This document shows positions 1 through 11,937 of a stretch of 64,000 nt of DNA, piece after piece. Source of the DNA: Monomorium pharaonis (lineage: Eukaryota; Arthropoda; Insecta; Hymenoptera; Formicidae); the NCBI RefSeq assembly GCF_013373865.1, contig NC_050474.1:10001-74000 (forward strand), given 5' to 3'. The first letter of the stretch is position 1, and each line of letters opens with the position of its first letter. A program made the position numbers and the translations under genes. The notes beneath the pieces were generated by a model. That model made no database searches, was not told the origin of the DNA, and saw nothing but the letters and a program-made list of their open reading frames with translations.

Positions 1-212
1 CTCACTCACTCACTCACTCACTCACTCACTCACTCACTCACTCACTCACTCACTCACTCACTCACTCACTCACTCACTCACTCACTCACTCACTCACTCA
101 CTCACTCACTCACTCACTCACTCACTCACTCACTCACTCACTCACTCACTCACTCACTCACTCACTCACTCACTCACTCACTCACTCACTCACTCACTCA
201 CTCACTCACTCA
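1..212. repeat. (CTCA)n microsatellite
   Basis: More than fifty uninterrupted CTCA tetramers run from the window edge to about 212, ending in a few CGCA variants. It has no coding meaning, although all frames are open through it. The true length is unknown because it touches the window edge. Confidence 0.97.
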
Positions 213-439
213 CGCACGCACCCCATCCAAGTCGCTAACCCATGTGCACATTGCAAACAAAGTAAAGTTCACATGTGTTTGCAAGTTTCCAATACAATGT
301 ATGGTAACGGTATTAACACTTACTCATTTTACAAGTACACCCATAAAAAAATGTAAACAAAGACATTGCTTCGCTGTGGTCACACACAAACACACACACA
401 CATTTAAATTTTTGTCTATAAATTATGGATTTTGGTGTT

Positions 440-716
440 TATACAGATAAACAATAGATAGGTTACAATGTCAATTACAATTAATTTGACTCTCTTTCGC
501 TACTAAAAGTTATCTTACCCACAAAGGGAGATAAGATGAAATTGACACATTCTTAGGAAATTAAAATTTCTAATTTATTTAACAGCTTTTAATTTTTAAG
601 GTAGATACAAAAGGTTTTAGTGAATCTAAAAAAAAAAGATTATTTTTACACCATCACAGAAATTAGGAAAAATCGACAAATCTTAAGGTCGTCATCTTAC
701 CCCTCTTTCCCCTACT
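440..716 (+). repeat. Truncated copy of a ~1-kb terminal-inverted-repeat element
   Basis: The stretch from the GATAAACAATAGATA motif at about 447 to the ACCCCTCTTTCCCCTA end at about 714 matches the right part of the element at 54733-55755 in the same order. This copy lacks the 154-bp insertion found in the other one, so it shows the empty site. Its left part is missing; the sequence changes character towards the microsatellite. Confidence 0.7.
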
Positions 717-1048
717 CATCTGCAACTTAAATGAATAATTGGTAAATGCGAACATTGAAAATGATTTTAAAAATGACGAAAAAATAATTATAGAAAAACT
801 GTGTTATAATAAATAAATATAAAATAAATTTGAATATAAAAGAATTTGTAATGGTGGAATGACAAAAGAAATTGTTAATTTTAGCTATTTAAAAATGACA
901 CGATGTCGCGTTCCAAATATTATGGAAATATGGAAAAAAAGAAGAAATTCTTTAATAGAAGGATATGTTTCAAAATAGAAGAGTTAAACTTTAAATGATA
1001 CAACATTCGAGGTGAAACATTAAATACATACTTCTGTAATCCTTTTAG

Positions 1049-3891
1049 CTGCCATTGACGCAATTGGTTTTGATAACAATGTGCATTCAAAGAGGTCGTA
1101 TACCCAAACTAGAGGATCGTCATTCTTGTCAAAATGGTACTGTAACGATAAACTTGTCATCGTTAAACAAGCGCAACGCAAGTTCGTTAATAGCGTTTCC
1201 ACAACCAGGTACATGGTACATCGTTATCCTTGCGACATGTTATAAATATAAGTAAGTATAAGGTTCTAATTGAAAAAAATATATAATAGATGTAAAGAGT
1301 GAATGGAAATATGCACGTCCTATCGAATAATTTGATAGGAGAACTCTGACGTGAGACTCGCCAATGAATTCGAACGAATAGAACGTAGGTTGTTTGGTAT
1401 TCGAGATGTAATATACAATAACATCATAAACAATAACATATATTTTTTCCACGTCTGTGTATAGTAAACCTGTACGCTGTCAAATGGAAGAAATGTCTAT
1501 CCTACTCAATGTACGTACCAAAAAGTGTATGTTTTCTGATGAGAATCCTTGCGGTAATCACGGCATTTGTCAAGAAATTCAAAAGAATGTCCTTCATTAT
1601 GCAACATGTAATTGTTTTAAAGGTAATGTTTTTTCTCTGTTTGACAACTTTATGCACCTTTTACTTTTTAACTTAATATTTTGATTACTTAAGGTTACTC
1701 GGGATGGGATTGCACCGACATCTCAAGTACCATGTCTGCTATCTCTTTTGTGAGTGCTATACTGCTCGTTATAAGCAATATCTTTTTTATACCAGCCATA
1801 TGTATAGCTGTGAAACAAAGGTTGTACGCAGAAGGATTAGTATATTTGGTCACTATGCTATTTTCGTCCCTATATCACGCTTGTGACCAAAGTAATGGAC
1901 AATTTTGTATTACAAAATATGAGGTATGTATCTTTGATAATCATGATTTATTTGTTATAAGCACTGAATTTACCTATTTATCCTATTTATAGTTACGCTC
2001 TATAAAAATTCTAATATCAATTTCATATAGATTTCATGGAAATGAGAAGGAAAACAATTACTTTATTATTAATTAAATTTAATAAATGATAATAAACGGA
2101 AGCTCATGTTCTTTTTTATAATATAAATACGCATACACAAAACTTCAATTGAACTTAAAAACATTTACTTTTTAAACTAAAATTGACAACATATCCTTTC
2201 CTATGTTATATTTATGATATGATATATTTATTTCTGCAGATTTTACAGTATAGTGATTTTTTCTCAAGTATTTTGGCATTTTGGGTAACACTGATAGCAA
2301 TGGCGGAATTACCGGTAGCTTTTGTACCACTGTGCCATATGACGGGAGTGTTTGTCATCACTTTTAGTGTCCAAATTGACAGGATGTGTTTAATCAATAT
2401 ATTAATACCACTGTCACTGGGTATCATTGTACCGGTAAATCTAGACTGACTTTTAAATCTAGAATGATTTTATATAAAAGAAACATACAGTACCGGCCAG
2501 AATTATATCATCTTTTTTAAATATAACTAGGTTTTTTAAATATAACTTTTGTCAAGGTGCATCGAATACGCTAAAAATTTTATAGTAGACACCTAGTGCA
2601 CCAAAAGCAGGTGCATTTTGTGCATAAAGTGTAATGAGATTTGACAAAATACACCATGATTTTTAAATTTTTGATTAATTTTCTGGAAATCACACATTTT
2701 TGCTATCTTTATTTTTTGTGTCACGCTGCCAAGCTGTAGTCGAAGCGAAAGGTTTTGCTACAAAGTACTAGAGTTGTACAATATAAATTATGGGTTTGTT
2801 GTTTATTTTTAAAGCATTTGTATGTACTTGTTATAATACGATCAAAGTTTATTATTTCAGAGATTTCAAATAAATTGATGAAAAGTTATTTCTTCAGTAA
2901 GGTATACTTGCCATTAAAACAAGTTATGCTTAAAAAACCTAAAGGTGATATAATTTTGGCCGGTATTGTATATACATATATGTAATGTAATATTGTAAAC
3001 ATGTAATAAAATATACAGCAACATCAAGAGTTCCTTTGTGAATTCCTGATGCTTCTAATGATAACGTTTTTAATCATAAAGATAGTTATATTTAATTGTA
3101 TCTGTTGTATATACATATATAGCATAAAAAGATACTTTTTATATATAGAAATACTTGAAGAATTTGTCTTGAAAATTGACGAGATAATACCAGATTCTGT
3201 TACAGATTTTCGCACATATTTATCGTACTTTTCAATCCAGGAAATGCAAAACACCAAGTCGAAAGATACTATTAGGTTTGCTCTTTGCTATTGTAGGTTT
3301 ATTACTCTACTCTTTCATTGAAACAGAAAAAAACTATCAGGTGTGTATTCATAACACACACACACACACACACACAAATAATACATCACATAACATAAAA
3401 TTGATGTGTGAATATTTTGAAAATGTTAAAATGGAAATCATTCTCGAAAATACTCGTAGATTAATATCCCACATTATATCAGATTAAAAAAAAAAACTAC
3501 ATTTAAAAATTATAAAATTTTTAATTTTTAAGAAGAAAAAGTAAGTTATATAATAGTTTATTGTAGGAATTTTGTTTCATACATTAAAACAAATTTTGTT
3601 ATTAAATCATAAATAAGATTATTTTTTTCTTTTAGGAAAGAACCTTATTTCTCATTTATTTTGTTACAGTACGTTCACAGTGTTTGGCACATAATCATGG
3701 CGATTTCGTTAATATTTTTGTTACCATCAGTAAAATCAAAACAAATCACATCGCCGACAAATGCTTCCTTCAATGATGACAATGAATCGTGGATTTGCAA
3801 AGAGTCTTACGGAATCCCTACATTTACAATAGGGGATCAATCAGGAAAATCAAATGATCGTGTCAAGTTAAATATCATATCTGCAAAATAA
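1049..3891 (+). CDS. TMEM8/PGAP6-like protein, 3' exons (5' partial)
   Basis: This is the C-terminal part of a transmembrane protein 8 / post-GPI-attachment-factor-6 family protein. Six coding exons join in phase: 1049-1251, 1465-1622, 1694-1923, 2240-2434, 3206-3340 and 3670-3891 (stop), giving 380 residues. The first exon carries the PQPGTWY segment of the extracellular region. Exons 2-3 encode an EGF-like module (CGNHGIC, CNCFKGYSGWDCTD). The rest forms the seven-helix CREST-type domain, with YHACDQ and HSVWH supplying the expected conserved His/Asp residues. Human PGAP6 is a GPI-directed phospholipase A2 of the secretory pathway and cell surface; transfer of that activity is inference. 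The first exon begins at a splice acceptor, so upstream exons lie outside the window or were not recognised. The 3206 acceptor was chosen because it alone keeps the phase. Confidence 0.85.
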
Positions 3892-4020
3892 TTTCAGCTT
3901 TCATTTTTTTCTCCCTCTTCTCCCTTTTCTTTCACCTCTAGGCCTTAATCTTTAACGATATTGTACACGTTATTTTTATAAACATATATACATATGTTTA
4001 TAAAAATAACATACAAAAGA

Positions 4021-4166
4021 TCTTAAATATAAGATTTTTAAAAATGAGATCATCTTAAGTATACTGTCTTAAGATATCAGCCAGTCACAGAGCCGTATTA
4101 GCCTCTTAAGACATTATTTGACACTTGATTTTGAAATAAGAATAGATTGCTATAAATACTGGTCCT
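4021..4166. repeat. Inverted-repeat element, 'cttaagat' family (degraded copy)
   Basis: It shares GATCATCTTAAGTATACTG, CACAGAGCCGTATTAGC and the CTATAAATACTGG end with the better copy at 50140-50289. It is non-coding and degraded at its left end. A half copy lies at 5474-5547. Confidence 0.65.
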
Positions 4167-4557
4167 GGAAATTACCATATTTACAGTTAAACCTATATGA
4201 ATATAGAAATATTAGGATAGAGTTATAAGTGTGAAAGACCAAGGGGTAGGACAAAGGGACTCTTCAAAATAATGGCGACAGATATTAATTAAACAATATT
4301 TAACTAATAAAATTTTGTTTTTTACACTGAAAATCTTGTATTTTTACAGTTTCTTACACAACAGTTCAGTTTCTGAATTTTCTAATCGAGAAACGTCATG
4401 TTGTTAAATACCGCTGAAAATGGCCACCAGTGTTAACAATAGAATTTTTCCATACCTCTCACAGATCGACCACCAATTTATCGTCTAAGAAGGTACTTCA
4501 TCCTGATATTCCTATTGATTGCTACATTTTTATATTAACGAAGAATTGAAATAGAGC

Positions 4558-4605
<48 letters not shown>

Positions 4606-5473
4606 TTAGATCTACATTAGGAGGCGTTAGATCGCGAGGCGATTCAAAGATCCATAATGTTGTGGTACCAAATCTGGAAATCTGGCAGTCCTGGATCCAT
4701 GCATTTAATGCAAGGTTCTAAATAATGCATTACGGACATTAAAAAATATTTTTTCAATATCTAATGCGAAGATCCTTAATTACGCATTACTTTTTTAATA
4801 AGTAATGCGATTTTTTTCATTACGCGTTACTTTTTTAATAAGATAATGCAATTTTTTTCATTACGCATTACTTTTAAAATAAGTAATGCGATTTTTTTTC
4901 ATTACGCATTACTTTTTTAATAATTAATGAGTAAAGAAATAATTATATTTATTAAAAAATTAATAAGTAATGCATTATTTTTTAATTTGTATTTTCATTA
5001 CCCTGATGTAATGTACGAACGACATCTCGTATATTCGTATCGAAATATTAAATTCTTATATACCTGTATTATAGCTTGTAATATAACGTAATTTTTTTTA
5101 ACTTTATCTTTAACATGTAACTCTACGTCGCGACTGTCTTAACTTGGCATTTCCTGTACGTCGCCTTATCGGTGCTTATCGTTGCTTATCTAGCCGTATC
5201 TGTTCTCCCTCTCGTTCTCTTTTTCACTTCGTCCTATTTTCTTTCACTTGTCAGTTTTGATTGACGACGCTATATACTCCTTGATAGTTGATCGCTATAT
5301 GCCGCTGCCGTTCGATATCGGCCATCGACATGGAATGCGCAACGCGAATCGAAAGTGAGTCCAACTATGGAAAAAGAACAGCATGAATTGTCGGTCAATT
5401 CTGTCTTTCTAGTCATGAAAAAAGAAAGACAAAGCTAATGGTGATCCTTGCTCTCACTCTTTTTTTCTGAACC

Positions 5474-5700
5474 TAGGCCGGTATTCATAGTCGGATCTTA
5501 TATTTAAGATCATCTTAAGTATACTGTCTTAAGATGCCATCTTTTATGCGGGATTTTGAATAACGCGTGATAACGTACAAAGAAAATTTACTAATCAGGA
5601 GTCTTTATTTCTATTCTGGGGAAGGAATTAGACAATTCTAATTGATTGATTCTCTTATGCGTTATGCAAAAGACGCTTTTGTGCGGCGGCCTAACTCGAT
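5474..5700. repeat. Composite of two MITE fragments
   Basis: The left part (GGCCGGTATTCATAGTCGG to GTCTTAAGATGCCATC) is half of the 'cttaagat' family. The right part (CTTATGCGTTATGCAAAAGA ... GTGCGGCGGC) matches the end of the element at 48969-49200. The junction suggests one element broke the other. Confidence 0.6.
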
Positions 5701-5955
5701 CATATGTAAAAGCACACTATCTGCGCTATGTATACGAGAATAATAGAAAAAGTCATAGCATAAATATTTGTATATTATCATATATGTATATACATATATC
5801 GTCAAATGTAATAAACAATAAATATTTTCTCTGAAAAAAAAAATTTGCCCGATCTGCATGCATTAAGAATACGAAAGGCCGTGCACGAGCTGCGCGAAGA
5901 TTCTCGGGGACAGTATCACATGTTTTCACGAGAGGTCCTCGTAATCGCATCCCTC

Positions 5956-6179
5956 TGTAGCGTATTCGCAGGGTAAGATAAAACGAATGGATTTTCATAA
6001 AACACTTTACTTCTTACTTTATTCGTGAATATTGTTACAGAAGATTTCTTTTAACTCGCCTTACTTAAAACCTACTACTGAAACTCAAGACTAGCTACTC
6101 TATCTATACTCTTTCTAGGGGGATTTCGCCTTGGCCAATCAGGCCCGTGGACAAGTTGATTGAGCGCTGCAACGCCACA
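5956..6179 (-). repeat. 3' LTR of the gypsy-type element
   Basis: Identical by eye over 224 bp to 28447-28670. It is the 3' LTR because pol reads towards it on the minus strand. The purine-rich tract AGGAGGGAG (minus strand) lies just inside it at about 6182-6191. Confidence 0.95.
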
Positions 6180-6189
6180 ACACTCCCTC

Positions 6190-6741
6190 CTAATTTTCTT
6201 GGAATGTTACTCGTTTATTCGTCTTTTTTGCAGATGTGTAAGTACGAATTGGTGGTGGTGGTGCAGCGTCTGTCAAATTTGTTGCGTTTTCGGTTTCCTC
6301 GGTAGGTAGATATGCCGGTTTTAGTCTTTCTGTTGAAATATTGCATGGTCTTCCGTTAACTAGAACAGTATATAATTTTTCATTAATTTTAGCCAATACT
6401 TCATACGGTCCTTGGTAAGGTGGTTGTATGGGGCGTCTTACTGTATCATCTCTAAGAAAAACATGTGTTGCTATTTTTAGATCCTGGTGTACAAACGGTT
6501 TTGGAGAACAGTGATGTGCGACTGGTTTGGCTCGAATTTTTCTAATTCTTTCTCTTAGTTCTTGGACGAAGATTTCGGGCTTAACTGGCTGCTCCGGGTC
6601 TTCAAAAAATTCTCCTGGAACTCTTAACGTTGTTCCATATAGTAGCTCTGCTGTAGAACATTTTAAATCGTCTTTGAAAGCTGTGCGTAAACCTAAAAGT
6701 ACTGTTGGTAAAGCTGTCATCCAGTCCTGATCGTTTTGGAG
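6190..6741 (-). pseudogene. 3' part of gypsy-type pol (integrase C-terminal region), severed
   Basis: The minus-strand frame reads through the end of the integrase region (WMTALPTVLLGLRTAF) and a C-terminal tail, with a stop at 6190-6192. The open frame continues to 6828, but the part beyond 6743 lies inside the inserted DNA transposon and is not pol. This fragment belongs with the pol ORF at 24934-27565; removing the insert with one GT duplication leaves the two parts in the same frame. The catalytic residues are all in the other part, so this piece alone should have no integrase activity. Confidence 0.85.
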
Positions 6742-6743
6742 GT

Positions 6744-6776
6744 CCCTGGTAAAAATTCCATTAGAAACGGATAAAA
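6744..6776 (+). repeat. Left terminal inverted repeat
   Basis: CCCTGGTAAAAATT followed by CCATTAGAAACGGATA. It pairs with 24900-24931. Read on the minus strand it adds extra codons in front of the severed integrase fragment. Confidence 0.9.
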
Positions 6777-6830
6777 AATGTATCCTATCCGTTTGTAACT
6801 GTTTTACTATGCGTTTCTTTCCCTGCATTT

Positions 6831-7630
6831 ACAGATAGAAACGGATAAAAAATGTTGCAGATTGTATGGGATTATATACGCAAAAATGGATAGAAAGCTA
6901 ACTGCATCTAACTGATCTGTAACGGAACTATCCGAATCTGTGCGCTGATATAGCTATCCGTTTCTGACTGTTTTTTATGCGGTTTTTTCTGTATTTACAG
7001 ATAGAAACGGATGAAAAATGTTGCAGATTGTATGGGATTATATACGCAAAAACGGATAGAAAGCTAACTGCATCTAACTGATCTGTAACGGAACTATCCG
7101 AATCTGTGCGCTGATATAGCTATCCGTTTCTGACTGTTTTTTATGCGGTTTTTTTCTGTATTTACAGATAGAAACGGATGAAAAATGTTGCAGATTGTAT
7201 GGGATTATATACGCAAAAACGGATAGAAAGCTAACTGCATCTAACTGATCTGTAACGGAACTATCCGAATCTGTGCGCTGATATAGCTATCCGTTTCTGA
7301 CTGTTTTTTATGCGGTTTTTTCTGTATTTACAGATAGAAACGGATGAAAAATGTTGCAGATTGTATGGGATTATATACGCAAAAACGGATAGAAAGCTAA
7401 CTGCATCTAACTGATCTGTAACGGAACTATCCGAATCTGTGCGCTGATATAGCTTTTTGACTGTTTTTTATGCGGTTTTTTTCTGTATTTACAGATAGAA
7501 ACGGATGAAAAATGTTGCAGATTGTATGGGATTATATACGCAAAAACGGATAGAAAGCTAACTGCATCTAACTGATCTGTAACGGAACTATCCGAATCTG
7601 TGCGCTGATGTAACTATCTGTTTTTGACGT
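6831..7630 (+). repeat. Left subterminal tandem array, ~166-bp unit x5
   Basis: The phrase ACAGATAGAAACGGAT starts units at about 6831, 6997, 7164, 7330 and 7491 (spacing 166, 167, 166, 161). Each unit also contains GCAAAAACGGATAGAAAG, GGAACTATCCGAATC and usually GCTATCCGTTTCTGAC, so about four CGGATA/TATCCG-type cores per unit in both orientations. One unit lacks the last core. A shorter relative lies at 6767-6830. Confidence 0.93.
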
Positions 7631-8334
7631 ACGACTCGGACATCATGATGAGTCCATGTGACACGTAATTGCAGTGCGTTTTCTTATTTAACACCTGTTC
7701 TACGAACGTTCTCTCTGCTTACCATCTCAGGGGCACTAGCGAACTCGTCGCCGAGGCGCGAACAGTATCCAACGGAATTCTATACGGTGATGTAACTATC
7801 CGTTTCTGTATGCACTATACAAAAATTCAAAACATCCAGTTATAAATGCTGTAAAGTGAACGAATACAAAAACGTGTACGTGCGGAGATAGAACAAAAAA
7901 AGATTTTTTAATTGATTGCACTAGTTTATCTTTTTTCCTTCGTACTAGAAGGAGAAAAATAAACTCTAAATTAGTTTAACTAAAAAAACGTATCGTTATA
8001 CGTCTACATACATACATTCAGATCACTTTGTTAAAAATCGATTATATACCTTAATTCTTTCCGTTTTTGCATATATAGATCCTTTGCAATCTGTAATTTT
8101 TAATACTATTTTTTGCTAAACGCGTACGTATGTATATTATTCCTTTCTTACTGCAAAAATATACCTTACTAATTTTTGGAATTTCAAGGATCTACAACGT
8201 GATAATATATCATAATTTCTAAATTATTCCTTTATCTGTTTTTAAACTTTTTATTAATATTTTATAAAAACTTAAGGGTATTAATGTAATAAATAATTAT
8301 AAAAAACATGTATCTATTGTTGTCATAAAAAAAT
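7631..8334. other. Non-coding spacer of the transposon
   Basis: After the left array there is about 170 bp of less AT-rich unique DNA (7630-7790), including an imperfect hairpin GACTCGGACATCATGATGAGTC, then one more TATCCGTTTCTG motif at about 7797-7808. Beyond that is AT-rich sequence with no recognised gene up to the BEN-gene stop codon. Confidence 0.6.
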
Positions 8335-9062
8335 TTACTTCCTCTCCAAAAGAATCGAATCCTTCATATCGTCAGAAAAGTTTTTGTTGTTGGGAATGTC
8401 TAAAAACACAATTAATTAATCATTTAGTTATTTGTAACAAACGTAAAACACAAATATAATGTCATATAAGAACTAAATGTAAAAATTAATATAATTACAT
8501 CATTAGGGCTAGTACTCATAGTCAAATCTTATTTCAAGATCGTTTCAAGCAATGTCTTAGCATGCTAATACGGCTCTGTAATTGGTTGATGCCCTCTCAG
8601 AAAGGATTTCTGATACCAAGACAAAAAATATTCTTGACACATTTCATCTTATTATAACCTCATATAGTGTGAAAATAAAACAAGATTAAGATTAAATCAG
8701 AAATTTTTATCTTCAGATCGGTCTATTCTTAAATCTAGAATATCACAAGATTGTCACAAATTTACTAAATCATTCTAAGAAAATTAATAAGGTAACATCA
8801 AGTTATTTTATTCTAGATTTAAGAACTTTCCATTTAAAAATGAAATATTCCTTTTTTGATAATGAATATGATTGGCGCTATATCGATCTTATTTTATGAT
8901 AGAACAAAGAGTAATGGCATTAGGCCCAGAAATCTTTTCTGTGAGTATGGCATCTTAAGACAGTACTTAAAAAAGCCCGACTATGAATACTGAGCTATAA
9001 TAGAATTTAAAAAATGTTATAATTCTCTCTTATTAAAAATATATTTTTAATAAGCAATACAG

Positions 9063-9146
<84 letters not shown>

Positions 9147-9421
9147 GCACGCACGCACGTACATATTTTAATATTTAGTTACCTTCTTTATCACTTGTCG
9201 TTTTTCCTTCATCGTCCCAATCTTTTTGTGAGTCAGATACTGATAATACATTATCGGTTGTCTCTGTAAAGAATTAGTATTTATTTCGCTCTTTATATCA
9301 ATTCATATGTACTATTTCATATGTACTCCAAATTGAAAGCGCACATATACATAAGTATAACATTATATTTATATATGTATAATAAAAATAAATATTATTA
9401 AATTTAAATGTAATTTTTAAT

Positions 9422-9452
<31 letters not shown>

Positions 9453-11875
9453 AATCTTAATAATTATATAGTTGCATTTAAAATCTTATAATTTATTTAA
9501 ATGTCAATTACCTCTAAAAGAGAAATACAATAATAATTACTTAATTATTACATAAACATAATTGTAAGTAGAAAAAATTGATATTTCTCATTAATATACT
9601 GAATTACAGTTATACAAATATTTCAGAATTAAAAAAAACATCAAACGTCTAGGAATTTTAAAAAGAAGTAAAATGTTATATATTTATAAATTTATAATTT
9701 TTAAAAATCTTGTACTTATTTAGAAAAAATACCTTTTATGTTATTGCTTTTTGCTGACTTGTATATATGTAGATATGTATGTATAATACTACATACCTAC
9801 GTACATTTGTACATATATTTATACATACGTGCGCGCGCGTGTGTAACTATTTATTATTTAGTTAGAAATTTACCTTTTTTGTCACTTGCTATGTTACTCT
9901 GATTGCAGTCTTGATTATAATCTTTCTGGGAGTCAGATGAATCAGATACTGATTCATTATCAGTCGTTTCTGAAAAGATTAATAATTACTTATTCCGCAG
10001 TATTATACATATATTAATTTATATGTACTTCAAATGTGAAGCATATATATAAAGAAGTATAATATTATACTTATGTACAATAAGTATTATTGAATTCAAT
10101 TCTAACTCTTAATATTGTATAAATAATTTTAATAATTATATCGTAATATTAAAAATATTATAATTTTCTTGGGTGTCGAGTGTCTTTAAAATAAAAATAA
10201 TTACTTAATACATAGATATAATTGTAAGTTTAAAAAAAGAAAAGCCTTTTTTTTAATTTACTCACTTACTTATATATCATTATATTTAAAATGTTATAAT
10301 ATTCTACTTAAATATTTAAAATATAACACATATATATAATATGATTTTACCATCAAGTTGTTCAAACTTTCTTTTCTTGCTAACATCTTTTATATTATTG
10401 GATGACTTCAATTCAATGTCGATTATCTCTAAAAAGATAATTATTTATTACATAGATGTAATGTAAATAGAAAAAACTTTTTTTAATTAATTCATTGAAT
10501 TACAATTAAAAAATATTTCAGAATTTTAAAATCAATCAAATGTTTAGTCTAAGGATTTAAAAAGAAAGTAAAATGTGGTTATATATTTATAATTTAAAAA
10601 ATCTTATTATATGAGCAAAAGTACCTTCTATTTTACTACTTTTTGCTGGTCTGTTCAAATCGCTTATTTTACGTGCAATATATAAAGGTACTTTGCTGCA
10701 TTCTACTTGGACTTCAACTTCAGAACATTTTTTAATTTTACTTAGCCAATATTGAAAAATATCTGAAAAAATCGATCAAATATAAAGTTTAATATGGATT
10801 CTGTTATAGACATAATATATTTATACATTGAGCGTTTGTCTTCATTTAAAGAGTGGAAGTATGATAAAAGTAGAAAAAGAAACACTTATATATTATATAT
10901 GCGGAAGAGAGAATGAATGCAAGGAGCACCAAACAAAGTGATTTTTTTTCTGTCTTTACTTTATTCCAATTTCCTCAATATTTAATCTAAATATTATGGC
11001 TGTTTTTCAATAAGATACATAAATAACAGCTAATTTATATCTATAGATTTTTCATAATATACATATAAATAGTTTTCCCATAATTCTTAAGTAACTATAT
11101 GTATATTTTCAACTTTTATCTAGAAATTCACTTAAAAAAAAGGCATTATTTATTTTGTCACCGCTTTTCCGCGATGCTGATTGGTTGTTGGTCAAGTTTG
11201 TACTATGTGACTTGCTTCACACTGTCGTCTGCTGCTGTCTAACTTTTGACAATTCATCGCATTGGACAAAAACTTTTAACAGTTCCCAGTATTTGAAAAT
11301 CTCAATTTGATTGAGAAAGAGAAAGAGAGCCAGTTTTTGAGAAACGAAAGAAATTTTATAGAGAAAGAAAAAGATTAGTGTGAGAGTTAAGTGTAAAAGG
11401 TAGAAAGTGCTATAACAATAAAATATCTAAAAATTTGACATTTCGCGTAATAATCTTTCTGTATTGTTTCCTTAGTAGGATAGGGAAGAGATAGAGTTTA
11501 TAAGCGTACATTGACTGATAATAGAGAAAGTTTAAAATTAGAAACAACTTGAAAATGTATTATAATTTATAATTAAATTTAAATTTTTATTTTAAAAAAT
11601 ATATCTTTCAGAAAGAAAGAAGTTTAACCGAAAAGAAATAATTAAATAAAGAGTTGGAAAAAGAGAAAGCGAGAAATTACGTTTGGCAAGTAATTAGAAG
11701 GAGATACAGCGAGTGAGAAAGAAAGTTTTAGAGAAGAAATAAAGAAAAATAACAGGTAGTTTTTAAATAAATATATATTTCTTTTTAATATATCTTTTAA
11801 ACTTTTAAAAGATCACGTATTTTACATTTTTTATAGAGGATGATTTTTATTTAAAAGAGAGAAGGAAAGGAAAGT

Positions 11876-11937
<62 letters not shown>

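Larger units (their letters stand above)
3892..5955. other. Intergenic region with small repeats, no gene seen
   Basis: Between the PGAP6-like stop codon and the LTR element I see no supported coding exon. It holds a (GA)n run at 4560-4602, a stretch at about 4720-4990 in which a TAATGCG / CATTACGCATTAC motif repeats in both orientations, and fragments of inverted-repeat elements. Confidence 0.7.

Noticed and set aside
1..212. Regular short repeats as a CRISPR-like array
   Set aside because: It is a pure tetramer microsatellite with no spacers, in a eukaryotic genome.
3206..3340. A missing exon between 2434 and 3241 in the PGAP6-like gene
   Set aside because: Using the acceptor TTACAG at 3200-3205 instead of CCAG at 3240 restores the phase exactly, so no extra exon is needed.
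6742..6828. Start of an independent 212-residue minus-strand gene at 6828
   Set aside because: The first part of that frame is the terminal repeat of the inserted transposon; the remainder is the severed end of retrotransposon pol.
7625..7680. Possible hammerhead ribozyme near GACATCATGATGAGTCC
   Set aside because: The GATGAG box is present, but I find no GAAA box and no three-stem fold around a cleavage site on either strand.
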